A stretch of 64,000 bases of DNA, taken from Demequina sp. NBRC 110057 (GTDB taxonomy: Bacteria; Actinomycetota; Actinomycetes; Actinomycetales; Demequinaceae). The position numbers and the translations under genes are program-made. The notes under the pieces were generated by a model. The model made no database searches. It had not been told where the DNA came from and was given only the letters and a program-made list of their open reading frames with translations. Positions 38,993 through 47,707 of this stretch are shown here, piece by piece (within the stretch, counting starts at the first letter, position 1; the number at the start of each line of letters is the position of its first letter). The stretch covers positions 186,001 to 250,000 of the forward strand of contig NZ_BBRN01000003.1 of the NCBI RefSeq assembly GCF_002090175.1, in the 5' to 3' direction.

Positions 38993-40153
38993 CTAGGCCC
39001 CGAGAAGGCCGTCGACGAACTGCTCGGCGTCGAACGGCGCGAGGTCGTCGGCGCCCTCGCCCAGGCCGATCAGCTTGACCGGGACGCCGAGTTCACGCTG
39101 CACCGCCACCACGATGCCGCCCTTGGCGGTGCCATCCATCTTGGTCAGGACGATGCCGGTGATGGGGGCCACCTCGGCGAAGACCTTTGCCTGGGTCATG
39201 CCGTTCTGGCCCGTGGTCGCGTCGAGGACGAGGAGCACCTCGACGGGCGCCGCCACCTTGGACGAGACGCGGATGATCTTGCCCAGCTGGTCCATGAGGC
39301 CGGCCTTGTTCTGCAGGCGGCCGGCGGTGTCAATGAGCACCACGTCGGCGGCGTCGTCCCTGGCGCGCGAGGCGGCGTCGAAGGCCACGGAGGCCGGGTC
39401 GGCGCCGTCGACCTCGGAGCGGACCACTGGCACACCCACGCGGGCTCCCCAGGTCTCGAGCTGGTCGGCGGCGGCGGCGCGGAAGGTGTCGGCGGCGCCC
39501 AGCACCACGGAGCGGCCCTCGGCGACGAGGACGCGGGCGATCTTGCCGACGGAGGTGGTCTTGCCCACGCCGTTCACGCCGACGACGACGATGGGCTCGT
39601 GCTTGCCCTCGCCGGGGGCCGCGAGGTTCAGCTCTCGATCGAGCGTGGGGTCGACGATCTCGAGCAGAACGGCGCGCAGCGTGGCGCGCGGGTCGGCCTC
39701 CGGGTCGGCCTTCAGGCGCGCGCGCAGCGAGTCAAGGATGTCGTCCGTGGCGGCGGCGCCCACGTCCGCGAGCAGGAGGGTCTCCTCGAGCTCGTCCCAG
39801 TCGTCCTGTCCCAGGGAGCCGCGCGAGAAGATCGCGAGGAGGCTCGCCCCCAGTCCCCCGCCGAGGCGGGAACGCAGCCGCGCCAGGCGCGTGTCGGCCG
39901 ACTCGGGAGCCTCGGTGACGACGGCGGCCTCGGCAGGAAGGGTGCGGGTCGGGGCCGCGGCGGCCTCGTCCGCGTCGGCGGGCTCGGCATCGGCCGTGCG
40001 CGTGGCCTCCGCGCCCGGGGTGGGCCGGGCGCCGGAGCTCGGCTCGGACTTGCCACCGCGTCGCGTGAGGCCGATGGCCCCACCGATCACGACGACGGCG
40101 GCGATGATGACGACGACGAGGTCGGCGTCTCCGGGGATCCAGGTCACGTCCAT
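38993..40153 (-). CDS. ftsY: Signal recognition particle receptor FtsY
   Basis: A 386-residue SRP receptor GTPase. It starts with a predicted transmembrane segment (LVVVIIAAVVVIGGAIGL, about residues 12-29), which is usual in Actinobacteria, then an acidic A-domain linker rich in Ala, Glu and Asp (to about residue 95). The NG domain has VGVNGVGKTTSVGKIARVL, DTAGRLQNK, and TKMDGTAKGG motifs. It works with Ffh (33643-35244) to deliver ribosomes to the translocon. It is separated from smc by one small gene. Confidence 0.96.
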   Translation of the reverse strand: MDVTWIPGDADLVVVIIAAVVVIGGAIGLTRRGGKSEPSSGARPTPGAEATRTADAEPADADEAAAAPTRTLPAEAAVVTEAPESADTRLARLRSRLGGGLGASLLAIFSRGSLGQDDWDELEETLLLADVGAAATDDILDSLRARLKADPEADPRATLRAVLLEIVDPTLDRELNLAAPGEGKHEPIVVVGVNGVGKTTSVGKIARVLVAEGRSVVLGAADTFRAAAADQLETWGARVGVPVVRSEVDGADPASVAFDAASRARDDAADVVLIDTAGRLQNKAGLMDQLGKIIRVSSKVAAPVEVLLVLDATTGQNGMTQAKVFAEVAPITGIVLTKMDGTAKGGIVVAVQRELGVPVKLIGLGEGADDLAPFDAEQFVDGLLGA

Positions 40154-40192
40154 GGCACCAGTGTGTCAGGTGCTGCCGCGTTCCCCCGCGCG

Positions 40193-40564
40193 TTACTGGC
40201 GGCGCAGGACGATCTCGCCGGTGGTCGCGGCAGGCTCGCTGTCCCCCGCGCGCATGGCGCTCACGCGGTCGCGGGCGTGCAGCGCCGCCTCCTTGGCCTC
40301 GTGGGCTGCCTCGCGCGCCCAGGCGGCGGCGCGGTCCTTGCCGGACTCCTCCTCGGGAACCGAGTCGATGGAGTTGAGCAGGTCCCACGCGGAGTCCTCG
40401 CGCTCCACCTCGTCGTACATGTGCTCCATCCCCTTGCGCTCGTCGACGCGCAGGACGATGCGCAGCAGGTGCTGTGCGCGACCCTCGGCGAAGGCGGCCA
40501 CCACGAAGACGACCACCGATAGGAACACGGCGACGGTGAGACCGGAGACGAGTGAGGACGGCAT
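40193..40564 (-). CDS. Small single-pass membrane protein, unknown
   Basis: A 123-residue protein I do not recognise. One N-terminal transmembrane segment (LTVAVFLSVVVFVVAAFAEG, about residues 8-27) is followed by a charged helical region (EREDSAWDLLNSIDSVPEEE; AAWAREAAHEAKEAALHARD) that could form a coiled coil. It lies between smc and ftsY, 39 bp upstream of ftsY. The position may be specific to this lineage. A role in chromosome or membrane organisation would be a guess from the neighbours only. Confidence 0.7.
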   Translation of the reverse strand: MPSSLVSGLTVAVFLSVVVFVVAAFAEGRAQHLLRIVLRVDERKGMEHMYDEVEREDSAWDLLNSIDSVPEEESGKDRAAAWAREAAHEAKEAALHARDRVSAMRAGDSEPAATTGEIVLRRQ

Positions 40565-40812
40565 GGGGAGGACTCCTCGGGGATAGGGACAAAGCGGACA
40601 TCCAGCGTGAACCCGCGTTCAGGACGAACGCAAGGACCTCGACGGCGATTCCCCTGATACGGACGCCCTCGCGGGCACACGTCTCCCCCGACGGACGAGG
40701 GACAGGGCATCGTCGAGGCCGCGGATCCCGCGGATCCACGCTGACGAGGGCGGCGCTGCCGCAACAATTCTAACGAACGCGACCTCTCAGGTCGCTGAGA
40801 ACGAGGTCCTAC

Positions 40813-43800
40813 CTACGCAGCGTCGCCGTCGCGCAGGCGCTGCGAGATCACCGTCGTGACGCCGTCGCCGCGCATGGTGACGCCGTAGAGGGCGTCGGCG
40901 ATCTCCATGGTGCGCTTCTGGTGCGTGATGACGATGAGCTGCGAGTCCTCCTGCAGCTCGCGGAAGATCTCCAGGAGGCGCCCCAGGTTCACGTCGTCGA
41001 GCGCGGCCTCGACCTCGTCCATCACGTAGAACGGGCTGGGACGCGCCTTGAAGATCGACACGAGGAGCGCCACCGCGGTGAGCGACCGCTCGCCACCCGA
41101 CAGCAGCGACAGCCGCTTGACCTTCTTGCCCGCCGGGCGCGCCTCGACCTCGATGCCGGTGGTGAGCATGTTGCCGGGGTCGGTCAGCACCAGGCGGCCC
41201 TCGCCGCCGGGGAACAGGCGCGGGAACACGCGGTCGAACTGCGCCTTGGTGTCGGCGAAGGCCTGGGCGAAGATCTGCTCCACGCGCTCGTCGATCTCGC
41301 GCACGATCTCGAGCAGGTCCTCGCGGGACTTCTTGATGTCCGTCAGCTGGTCCTGCAGGAACTTGTGGCGTTCCTCGAGCGCCGCGAACTCCTCGAGGGC
41401 GAGGGGGTTGACGCGGCCTAGTTGGTTCATGGCGCGCTCGGCGGCGCGCAGGCGCTTCTCCTGCCGTTCGCGCACGTACGGCTCGGTGCGCGGCTCGGCG
41501 GCATCGTCGTCGGCCGATGCGTCGGCGGCGTCGTCGCGCACGGGCACCGGCAGGTGTGGCCCGAACTCCTCGACGAGCTGGGCGGGGTCCATGCCGAGGT
41601 CGTCCACGGCGCGCTGCTCGAGCTGCTCGAGGCGGACGTTCAGCTGCGCCCTGGCGACCTCGTCGCGGTGAGCGTCGTCGGTGAGCTTGCGGTGCTCCTC
41701 GGCGTGCGCCTCTACGAGGCGGCGCACGTCGCCAAGTTCGCCTGAGCGCTCGGCTCGCGCGGCCTCGGCGGCGGCGCGGTTGTCGTCCGCCTGCGCGACG
41801 GCACGGTCGATTGCGGCGAGCGCGTCGGCACAGCCGGCGATGACCTCGCGCGCGGCGAGCGCCTGCTTGGCGCGGCGCTTGGCCGCCTCCTCGGCGCGGG
41901 CGCGAGCGTCGCGTTCGGCGGTGACGGCGCGCTCCAGCGACTCGGCTCGCGCCTGCAGCGCCCGGGCGCGCTCCTCCGAGGTGCGCAGTTGCAGGCGGGC
42001 CTCGGTCTCCTTGGCCCGGGCGGCGACGGCGGCCTGGGCGTCCTCGTCGCGGCGGGTCTGGGCGTCGGCGGTGTCCGACTCGGTCTGCTCGGGCTCGGCC
42101 TGGGCCGCCGCGAGGCGCTCCGTCAGCGACTCGAGCTCGCCCGCCTGCTCCGCCATGCGCTCCTGAGCGGCGGCGATTTGGCCGTCCAGCCTCTCGGCGT
42201 CGTCCTTGGCGGCGCGGGCGGTCGCGCCCAGGTGACCCAGCTGCTCGGCCACGGCTGCCATGCGCGCATCGGACTCGTTCAGTCGTTCGAGCGTGGCCTC
42301 GCGCCTCGCACGCGCCTCCGACGCGCGTTCCTCGGCCTCGCGCAGGGCAAAGGTGGTGCGCTCGACGTCGCCGGCGGCAGCATCGCGCTTGCCGCGCGCC
42401 TCGTCGAGCGCCGCCTGCATGTGCAGCACCGACGGCGCGTCGCCGGCGCCTCCGAAGGCTGACCGCGCGCCCAGCACGTCGCCTCGGCGGGTGACCGCCG
42501 TGACCTCGGGCAGCGTCGCCACCAGGGCGCGGGCAGCGGCGAGGTCGTCGACCACCGCGATGCCCGACACGAGAGATCGGACGGTTTCGACGATGCCGCC
42601 GGCACCCGAGACGAGGTCGCTCGCCCACGCGGCGCCCTCGGGAAGGCCCACGGACGGGTTCGCCGCGGCGGCCCCGGCATCGGCCACCAGGAAACGGGCG
42701 CGGCCAGCATCCTCGTCGCGCAGCCACCTGATCGCGTCGACGGCCTGCTCGACCGAGTCGACGGCGAGCGCGTCGGCAAGCGGGCCGAGCGCCGCCGCGA
42801 TGGCGTCCTCGGCATCGGCCGCCACCTCGATGAGCGCCGCCACGGTGCCTCGCACCGCTGTCGAGCCGGAGGCGAGCAGCTCCCCCGCCCCGTCCTTGCG
42901 GGCCAGAGACAGCTCCAGGGCCTCGGCGCGTGCGGCGTGAGTGTCACGCTCGCGCGTGGCGGTGTGCATCGTCTCCTTGAGGGCGTCGAGCGCTGCCCTG
43001 GCCGCCTCCCACTCCTCGGCCGCCGCCTCGTGGGCGGTGTCGAGGTCCTCCTCGCCGTCCTCGACGGACGCGACGGTGGTCTCGAGATGCTGGAACTCCG
43101 TGGTGGCCTGGTGAGCACGCTTGAGCGCGGCCTCCTTCGACTCGCGCAGGCGGCCGATCTCGGCCTCGGCTGCCTCGACGCGCGAGCGGCGCGCGGCGAC
43201 GTCTCCCGCGAGGCGGGCGACGCCCTCGCGGCGGTCGGCGACCGAGCGCAGCAGGTTGGCCAGGTGTCGCTCGGAGCGCTCGGCGACCTCCTCCGCCTCG
43301 CGCCGTGCCACCTCGGACTGCTCGAGGGTGACGGCGGCGGCGGCGGCCTCGGAGTCGAGCTCGGCCTTCGCCTCCCTGGCGCGGTCGAGCTGCTCGTCGA
43401 GGTCCACGAGATCCGTAGGTGGCGCGGCATCCATGTGGGTACCGAGCATGCGCAGGCGTTCCTGCGCGAGGGACTCCAGGTTGCGCAGCCGCTCGCGCAG
43501 CGCGGACAGCCGGTAGTACGTGTCGTTGGCGCGGGTGAGCGCGGGGGTGGCCTCGGCAGCGGCGCGCTCGAGGTCGGCAAGGCGAGCGCGCGCCTCGGCG
43601 AGCGCCTTCTCGATCTCCTCGCGGCGCTCGATGAGCGCGGATTCGTCGGCCTTCTCCTGGGTGAGCCTCGCCTGCATCTGCGCGAGGTCGTCGGCGAGCA
43701 GGCGGGACCGGGCGTCGCGCACGTCCACTTGGATGAACTGGGCGCGGCGAGCCACCTCTGCCTGCTTGCCCAGCGGGCCCAGCTGCCGTCGGATCTCCGC

Positions 43801-44385
43801 CGTGAGGTCCTGCACGCGCGTCAGGTTTCCCTGCATCGCGTCGAGCTTGCGCAGCGCCTTGTCCTTGCGCTTGCGGTGCTTGAGGATGCCGGCCGCCTCC
43901 TCGATGAAGTGGCGGCGCTCCTCCGGAGTGGCTCGCAGCACGGCGTCGAGCTGACCCTGGCCCACGATGACGTGCATCTCGCGGCCAAGGCCAGAATCGG
44001 ACAGGAGGTCCTGGATGTCGAGCAGGCGGCACGACGAGCCGTTGATCCGATACTCGGACCCGCCCGTCCTGAACAGCGTGCGGGAGATCGTCACCTCGGT
44101 GTAGTCGATCGGCAGCGCGCCGTCGGAGTTGTCGATGGTGAGCGACACCTCGGCGCGGCCCAGGGGCGCGCGGCCGGCGGTGCCCGCGAAGATGACGTCG
44201 TCCATCTTGCCGCCGCGCAGGGTCTTGGCTCCCTGCTCGCCCATGACCCAGGCGAGGGCGTCGACCACGTTGGACTTTCCCGAGCCGTTGGGGCCCACCA
44301 CGCAGGTGACGCCGGGCTCGAACTCCAGGGTCGTCGCGGACGCGAAGGACTTAAAGCCCCGCAGCGTCAGCGTCTTCAGATGCAC
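40813..44385 (-). CDS. smc: Chromosome condensation ATPase SMC
   Basis: A 1190-residue SMC. The N-terminal head contains Walker A GPNGSGKSNVVDAL (about residue 32-45) and the Q-loop; long coiled coils follow, with a hinge at about residues 500-660 (VAALIEVAADAEDAIAAALG, LVSGAGGIVETVRS). The C-terminal head has the signature LSGGERSLTA and Walker B FYVMDEVEAALDD. The length and symmetry are normal. It loads with ScpAB (not in the window) to organise and segregate the chromosome. There is a 248-bp gap to the next small gene downstream (40565-40812). Confidence 0.97.
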   Translation of the reverse strand: MHLKTLTLRGFKSFASATTLEFEPGVTCVVGPNGSGKSNVVDALAWVMGEQGAKTLRGGKMDDVIFAGTAGRAPLGRAEVSLTIDNSDGALPIDYTEVTISRTLFRTGGSEYRINGSSCRLLDIQDLLSDSGLGREMHVIVGQGQLDAVLRATPEERRHFIEEAAGILKHRKRKDKALRKLDAMQGNLTRVQDLTAEIRRQLGPLGKQAEVARRAQFIQVDVRDARSRLLADDLAQMQARLTQEKADESALIERREEIEKALAEARARLADLERAAAEATPALTRANDTYYRLSALRERLRNLESLAQERLRMLGTHMDAAPPTDLVDLDEQLDRAREAKAELDSEAAAAAVTLEQSEVARREAEEVAERSERHLANLLRSVADRREGVARLAGDVAARRSRVEAAEAEIGRLRESKEAALKRAHQATTEFQHLETTVASVEDGEEDLDTAHEAAAEEWEAARAALDALKETMHTATRERDTHAARAEALELSLARKDGAGELLASGSTAVRGTVAALIEVAADAEDAIAAALGPLADALAVDSVEQAVDAIRWLRDEDAGRARFLVADAGAAAANPSVGLPEGAAWASDLVSGAGGIVETVRSLVSGIAVVDDLAAARALVATLPEVTAVTRRGDVLGARSAFGGAGDAPSVLHMQAALDEARGKRDAAAGDVERTTFALREAEERASEARARREATLERLNESDARMAAVAEQLGHLGATARAAKDDAERLDGQIAAAQERMAEQAGELESLTERLAAAQAEPEQTESDTADAQTRRDEDAQAAVAARAKETEARLQLRTSEERARALQARAESLERAVTAERDARARAEEAAKRRAKQALAAREVIAGCADALAAIDRAVAQADDNRAAAEAARAERSGELGDVRRLVEAHAEEHRKLTDDAHRDEVARAQLNVRLEQLEQRAVDDLGMDPAQLVEEFGPHLPVPVRDDAADASADDDAAEPRTEPYVRERQEKRLRAAERAMNQLGRVNPLALEEFAALEERHKFLQDQLTDIKKSREDLLEIVREIDERVEQIFAQAFADTKAQFDRVFPRLFPGGEGRLVLTDPGNMLTTGIEVEARPAGKKVKRLSLLSGGERSLTAVALLVSIFKARPSPFYVMDEVEAALDDVNLGRLLEIFRELQEDSQLIVITHQKRTMEIADALYGVTMRGDGVTTVISQRLRDGDAA

Positions 44386-44453
44386 GGGCGCCAGCCTAGT
44401 GGGGCGCCGCCCCGTTCAGGCGTGACCACGCCAGGCGGCCACGAACGGGCGCC

Positions 44454-45005
44454 TCAGTCGCGCTCGCTCCAGGACTGAAGGATCTCGCCGCTCACGGCGT
44501 CCACCCACACCTCGTGCTCGAGGGTTCCCGCCTCGAACGAGACCTCGTAGAACGGTGCCGTGGAGTCGTACTCGAGATCCGTGTCCCAGTCGCGCGCCTC
44601 GTCGCGGGTCACGCCGGCCTCGGCAAGCGCCGCCTCGAGAGCCTCGGTGGGCGTGAGCTCGGGCTGCACCCTGGCGGCGTCAGTCGGCTGGGCGTCGGCC
44701 CCGGACGTCGCGCCGGCATCGTCGTCTCGCGCGTCGACGTGAGCGCCAAGGATGTCGCCCGTGGCGGCGTCGATCTCGTAGCGGTAGCGGGCATCGGCCG
44801 TGAGGAACGTGACGCCGTGCACGGCGCTGCCGTCGTCCTCGTAGCTGTGCTTGTCCACCACCGTGGCGTCGGCCTCGGCGACGCCGGCATCGGCCAGCGC
44901 CAGGTCCACTGCCTCGGTGAGCGCCATGGCGTCCTCGTCGGCGGAGCAGCCGGCGAGGGCAAGCAGCGCGGCGGCGGTCACGGTCGCGGTGGCGAGGGGG
45001 CGCAT
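44454..45005 (-). CDS. PepSY-domain lipoprotein
   Basis: A 183-residue protein with a lipoprotein signal (TVTAAALLALAGC, Cys about residue 19). Two PepSY-like modules can be seen, each ending with a conserved pattern (YRYEIDAATGDILGAHVD around residue 85 and HEVWVDAVSGEILQSW at the C-terminus). PepSY domains often inhibit proteases or act in the cell envelope; the function here is unknown. ATG 45005 is preferred over an ATG ten codons earlier because AAGGAC lies just upstream. Isolated between smc and the YqhA gene. Confidence 0.85.
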   Translation of the reverse strand: MRPLATATVTAAALLALAGCSADEDAMALTEAVDLALADAGVAEADATVVDKHSYEDDGSAVHGVTFLTADARYRYEIDAATGDILGAHVDARDDDAGATSGADAQPTDAARVQPELTPTEALEAALAEAGVTRDEARDWDTDLEYDSTAPFYEVSFEAGTLEHEVWVDAVSGEILQSWSERD

Positions 45006-45079
45006 GGTTCGTCCTTCGGTCGGGGTGGGGGCCACCCCACCCTACGAACCGCGCGCCGCCCTCCTCCCCGCCCTAGGTC

Positions 45080-45688
45080 CTAGCGGGCGTCGCGCTCCGT
45101 GAGGGACGCGTCGTCCTCGACCACCGTCATCCCCGCCTGCTGGGCATGAAGCTTGGTCTCCGTCAGGAGCGCCTGGCGCTTGGCGCCCCAGTAATCCATG
45201 ATCGCGAATAGCAGGCCCGAGATGACGAACGTGAAGTGCAGGCCGATGCGCCACGCGACGGCCTCATAATCCAGATCCTTACCGTCGCCGGCCGCCACGA
45301 AGTCCTTGAGCAGCAGGATCACCGAGATCGCGACGAGCGAGCCGATGAGCTTCATCTTGAGGCCGGAGAAGTCGACGTGGCCCATCCAGGAGGGACGGTC
45401 CTCGGAGTTCTCGGCCACCTTGATCTTGGACACGAAGTTCTCGTAGCCCGCGAAGATCACGATGAGGATGAGGTTGCCCAGGAGCGCGATGTCGATCAGC
45501 GTGAGGATCTCGACGGTGATCTCGTCCGCGGGGGTCTCGAGCGAGAAGCCCGACACCATCGCCCACAGCTCGCCGAAGAACTTGATCGTGACGATGATGA
45601 GGCCCGCGAGCAGGCCCACGTACATGGGCGCGAGCAGCCAGCGGCTCGCGAAGAGGCTGCGCTCCAGGGAGTCCTCGAAGCGGTTCAT
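45080..45688 (-). CDS. UPF0114 / YqhA-family membrane protein (TIGR00645)
   Basis: A 202-residue protein with about four transmembrane segments. The start RFEDSLERSLFASRWLLAPMY and the segments LTLIDIALLGNLILIVIFAGYENFVS (in pieces LTLIDIALLGNL, VIFAGYENFVS) match the YqhA family. Its function is not established. It starts immediately upstream of where ndk ends (ndk stop at 45689, this start at 45688), so the two are likely co-transcribed. Confidence 0.88.
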   Translation of the reverse strand: MNRFEDSLERSLFASRWLLAPMYVGLLAGLIIVTIKFFGELWAMVSGFSLETPADEITVEILTLIDIALLGNLILIVIFAGYENFVSKIKVAENSEDRPSWMGHVDFSGLKMKLIGSLVAISVILLLKDFVAAGDGKDLDYEAVAWRIGLHFTFVISGLLFAIMDYWGAKRQALLTETKLHAQQAGMTVVEDDASLTERDAR

Positions 45689-46117
45689 TTACGCCGCCGG
45701 GAACCAGATGGCGATCTCGCGGGCAGCGGACTCGGTGGAGTCGGAGCCGTGCACGAGGTTCTGGAGCACCGCGGTGGGCCACTGACGGCCCAGGTCGCCG
45801 CGGATGGTGCCGGGGGCGGCGGTGGTGGGGTCGGTGGCGCCGGCGAGCGAGCGGAAGCCCTCGATGACGCGGTCACCCTCGGCGACGATCGCGAGGACCG
45901 GGCCGGACAGCATGAAGTCCACGAGCGGCTGGTAAAAGGGCTTGCCCACGTGCTCCTCGTAGTGACGCTCGAGCAGTTCGGGCGTCGCGGCCTTGAGCTC
46001 CACGGCGGCGAGGGTGTAGCCCTTCGCCTCGATGCGGCGCAGGATCTCGCCGGACAGGCCGCGGCTCACGCCATCGGGCTTGACGAGGATGAGGGTGCGT
46101 TCGGTGGGGACGGTCAT
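45689..46117 (-). CDS. ndk: Nucleoside diphosphate kinase
   Basis: A 142-residue Ndk that equalises NTP and dNTP pools by phosphotransfer through a histidine. The active-site His is in NLVHGSDSTESA; RTLILVKPDGVSRGLSGEIL begins the fold and GPVLAIVAEGDRVIEGFRSL follows. Length normal. Divergent from apt with an 88-bp gap that contains a GGCCGATGC 14-mer. In other Actinobacteria folC, DUF4233 and ndk are consecutive; here apt and one extra gene intervene. Confidence 0.97.
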   Translation of the reverse strand: MTVPTERTLILVKPDGVSRGLSGEILRRIEAKGYTLAAVELKAATPELLERHYEEHVGKPFYQPLVDFMLSGPVLAIVAEGDRVIEGFRSLAGATDPTTAAPGTIRGDLGRQWPTAVLQNLVHGSDSTESAAREIAIWFPAA

Positions 46118-46157
46118 GGCCGCGAGGATACAGGCCGCGGGTAGCCATCACGACAAC

Positions 46158-46171
46158 GGCCGATGCCGTGG
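46158..46171 (+). repeat. Dispersed 14-mer GGCCGATGCSGTGG
   Basis: Copy of the dispersed 14-mer in the 88-bp divergent gap between ndk and apt. Confidence 0.5.
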
Positions 46172-46205
46172 CCGGGTGGGCGCGCACGCGCGCGTCCGTG
46201 GGACC

Positions 46206-46718
46206 ATGGGGCACGTGATCACGCTCGCCGACTTCGACACGTACCCCGACTTTCCCGTCGAGGGCATCCTCTTCTACGACATCTCCCCCATCCTCGCCGA
46301 CCCGGCGCGGTTCAAGGAGGCCTGCGAGGCGCTGACGCCCGATGCCGAGATCGACGTGGTCGTGGGCGTGGACGCGCGCGGCTTCATCTTCGCGCCTGTC
46401 GTGGCGCAGGCGATGGGCATCGGCATGTCGATGGTGCGTAAGAAGGGCAAGATGCCCGGCGAGCTGCTCGAGGCCGACGCGACCATCGAGTACGGCGCCT
46501 CGGAGCTCGTGGTGAACCCCAACGGCCTCGAGGGCAAGCGCGTGCTGGTCATCGACGACGTGCTCGCCACGGGAGGCACGGCGCGCGCCGTCGCCGACAT
46601 GCTCGAGCGCGCGGGAGCCGCGAGCGTGCGCTTCGCGTTCCTCATGGAGATCGAGGGTCTGCCCGGCCGCGAGCGCCTGGCCGGCTACGACGTCGAGTCC
46701 GTCGTCACCGTCTCCTGA
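46206..46718 (+). CDS. apt: Adenine phosphoribosyltransferase
   Basis: A 170-residue purine-salvage enzyme that makes AMP from adenine and PRPP. The PRPP-binding motif VLVIDDVLATGGTA is at about residues 117-130, preceded by GVDARGFIFAPVVAQAMG and the flexible loop VRKKGKMPGE. The N-terminus YPDFPVEGILFYDISPIL is typical of Apt. The ATG at 46206 gives the family length; no strong ribosome binding site is visible. Divergent from ndk. Confidence 0.94.
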   Translation: MGHVITLADFDTYPDFPVEGILFYDISPILADPARFKEACEALTPDAEIDVVVGVDARGFIFAPVVAQAMGIGMSMVRKKGKMPGELLEADATIEYGASELVVNPNGLEGKRVLVIDDVLATGGTARAVADMLERAGAASVRFAFLMEIEGLPGRERLAGYDVESVVTVS

Positions 46719-46725
46719 CGGGGAC

Positions 46726-46742
46726 GCCCGCGGCGCGCGGGC
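46726..46742. terminator. Short GC hairpin between converging apt and membrane-protein gene
   Basis: Arms 46726-46732 and 46736-46742 are perfectly complementary (7 bp, 3-nt loop) in the 30-bp gap after apt. No T tail; a modest candidate for a bidirectional terminator. Confidence 0.4.
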
Positions 46743-46748
46743 CCGCCG

Positions 46749-47222
46749 TCAGCGCAGCGTCGCGCGGCGGTAGCCCGGCGCCCAGCGCACCGACAGGGGC
46801 ACGAGCGGCACGAGCATGAACAGCGCCGCCGTCACCTGGTACAGCACGTAGCCCTGGCTGGGGCGCGTCGGCACCGTCGCGAGGTCGGCGACGTACGCGG
46901 TGTGGATCACGAGGCCCACCAGCAGCGCGGCCGCGCCCAGCACGATCACGATCGTCAGCAGCCACGCGGGGGCCTGCGACTCGCGCGGGTGGTGGCGCAG
47001 ATGAATCGACCACTGGCGCAGCGCGTCATACATGGCCGCGGCGCCCAGGATGAGGCCAAAGAACAGCATCAGGTACGTGGTGAGCGCGAGAGACGGCTCC
47101 GCGGAGTCGCGCGCAGCCTCCGCGCTGACCAGGAACACCGTCTCGAGCGCCCAGAACAGCATGACGAGGCCGGTGACGCCCACGACGCCATCGGCGAACA
47201 GGCGCCACGCCATCCGGCTCAT
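46749..47222 (-). CDS. Four-TM membrane protein, unknown
   Basis: A 157-residue protein starting MSRMAWRLFADGVVGVTG, with about four transmembrane segments (for example GLVMLFWALETVFLVSA and LLTIVIVLGAAALLVGL). It has no recognised motif. Its start overlaps the DUF4233 stop by 4 bp (ATGA), so it is the last gene of a folC-DUF4233 unit. Function unknown. Confidence 0.72.
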   Translation of the reverse strand: MSRMAWRLFADGVVGVTGLVMLFWALETVFLVSAEAARDSAEPSLALTTYLMLFFGLILGAAAMYDALRQWSIHLRHHPRESQAPAWLLTIVIVLGAAALLVGLVIHTAYVADLATVPTRPSQGYVLYQVTAALFMLVPLVPLSVRWAPGYRRATLR

Positions 47223-47707
47223 GCGGGGCTCTCCCCCGCCTCGCGCTGGGACGCCTCCTGCTGGGACGCCTCGCGCTGCTGCGCGGCGAGGCGCTCCTCG
47301 AAGGCGACGTCGCGCTCCGCGCGCTCGCTGTCGATGCGGCCGCCGATGCGCAGGGCCGCGATCCACAGCACCAGGAACACGGCGCCCATGATGGTGATGG
47401 CCGTGTCCACGACACCTGCCGCGAGCAGCGGCACCTGCATTGCCCAGCCGAGCCACACTCCCCAAGACTTTGCCTGGGCGCCGGCGGACCAGCCCATGAG
47501 GACGGTGAGCGCGAGCCCGCCGCCGATGATGAGGCCCAGGGGCGCGTCGAGCGAGCCGCCCTGGACCAGGCCGAAGCCCAGCAGGGTGGCGAAGAACATG
47601 ACGAACGCCTCGCACAGCAGGACCGTCTGACGGAAGGTCAGCTGCGCGGAGCGTAGCGGCTTGCGGGGGGCCGATGCCTCGGTGGGCTCGGGGGTCTGCT
47701 GCGTCAT
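47219..47707 (-). CDS. DUF4233 family membrane protein
   Basis: A 162-residue protein with a short cytosolic start and about four transmembrane segments (LLCEAFVMFFATLLGFGLV, GLIIGGGLALTVLMGW), then a charged tail rich in Arg, Glu and Gln. DUF4233 proteins are found between folC and ndk in many Actinobacteria and their role is unknown. Both ends overlap neighbours by 4 bp: folC upstream and the four-TM gene downstream. Confidence 0.87.
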   Translation of the reverse strand: MTQQTPEPTEASAPRKPLRSAQLTFRQTVLLCEAFVMFFATLLGFGLVQGGSLDAPLGLIIGGGLALTVLMGWSAGAQAKSWGVWLGWAMQVPLLAAGVVDTAITIMGAVFLVLWIAALRIGGRIDSERAERDVAFEERLAAQQREASQQEASQREAGESPA

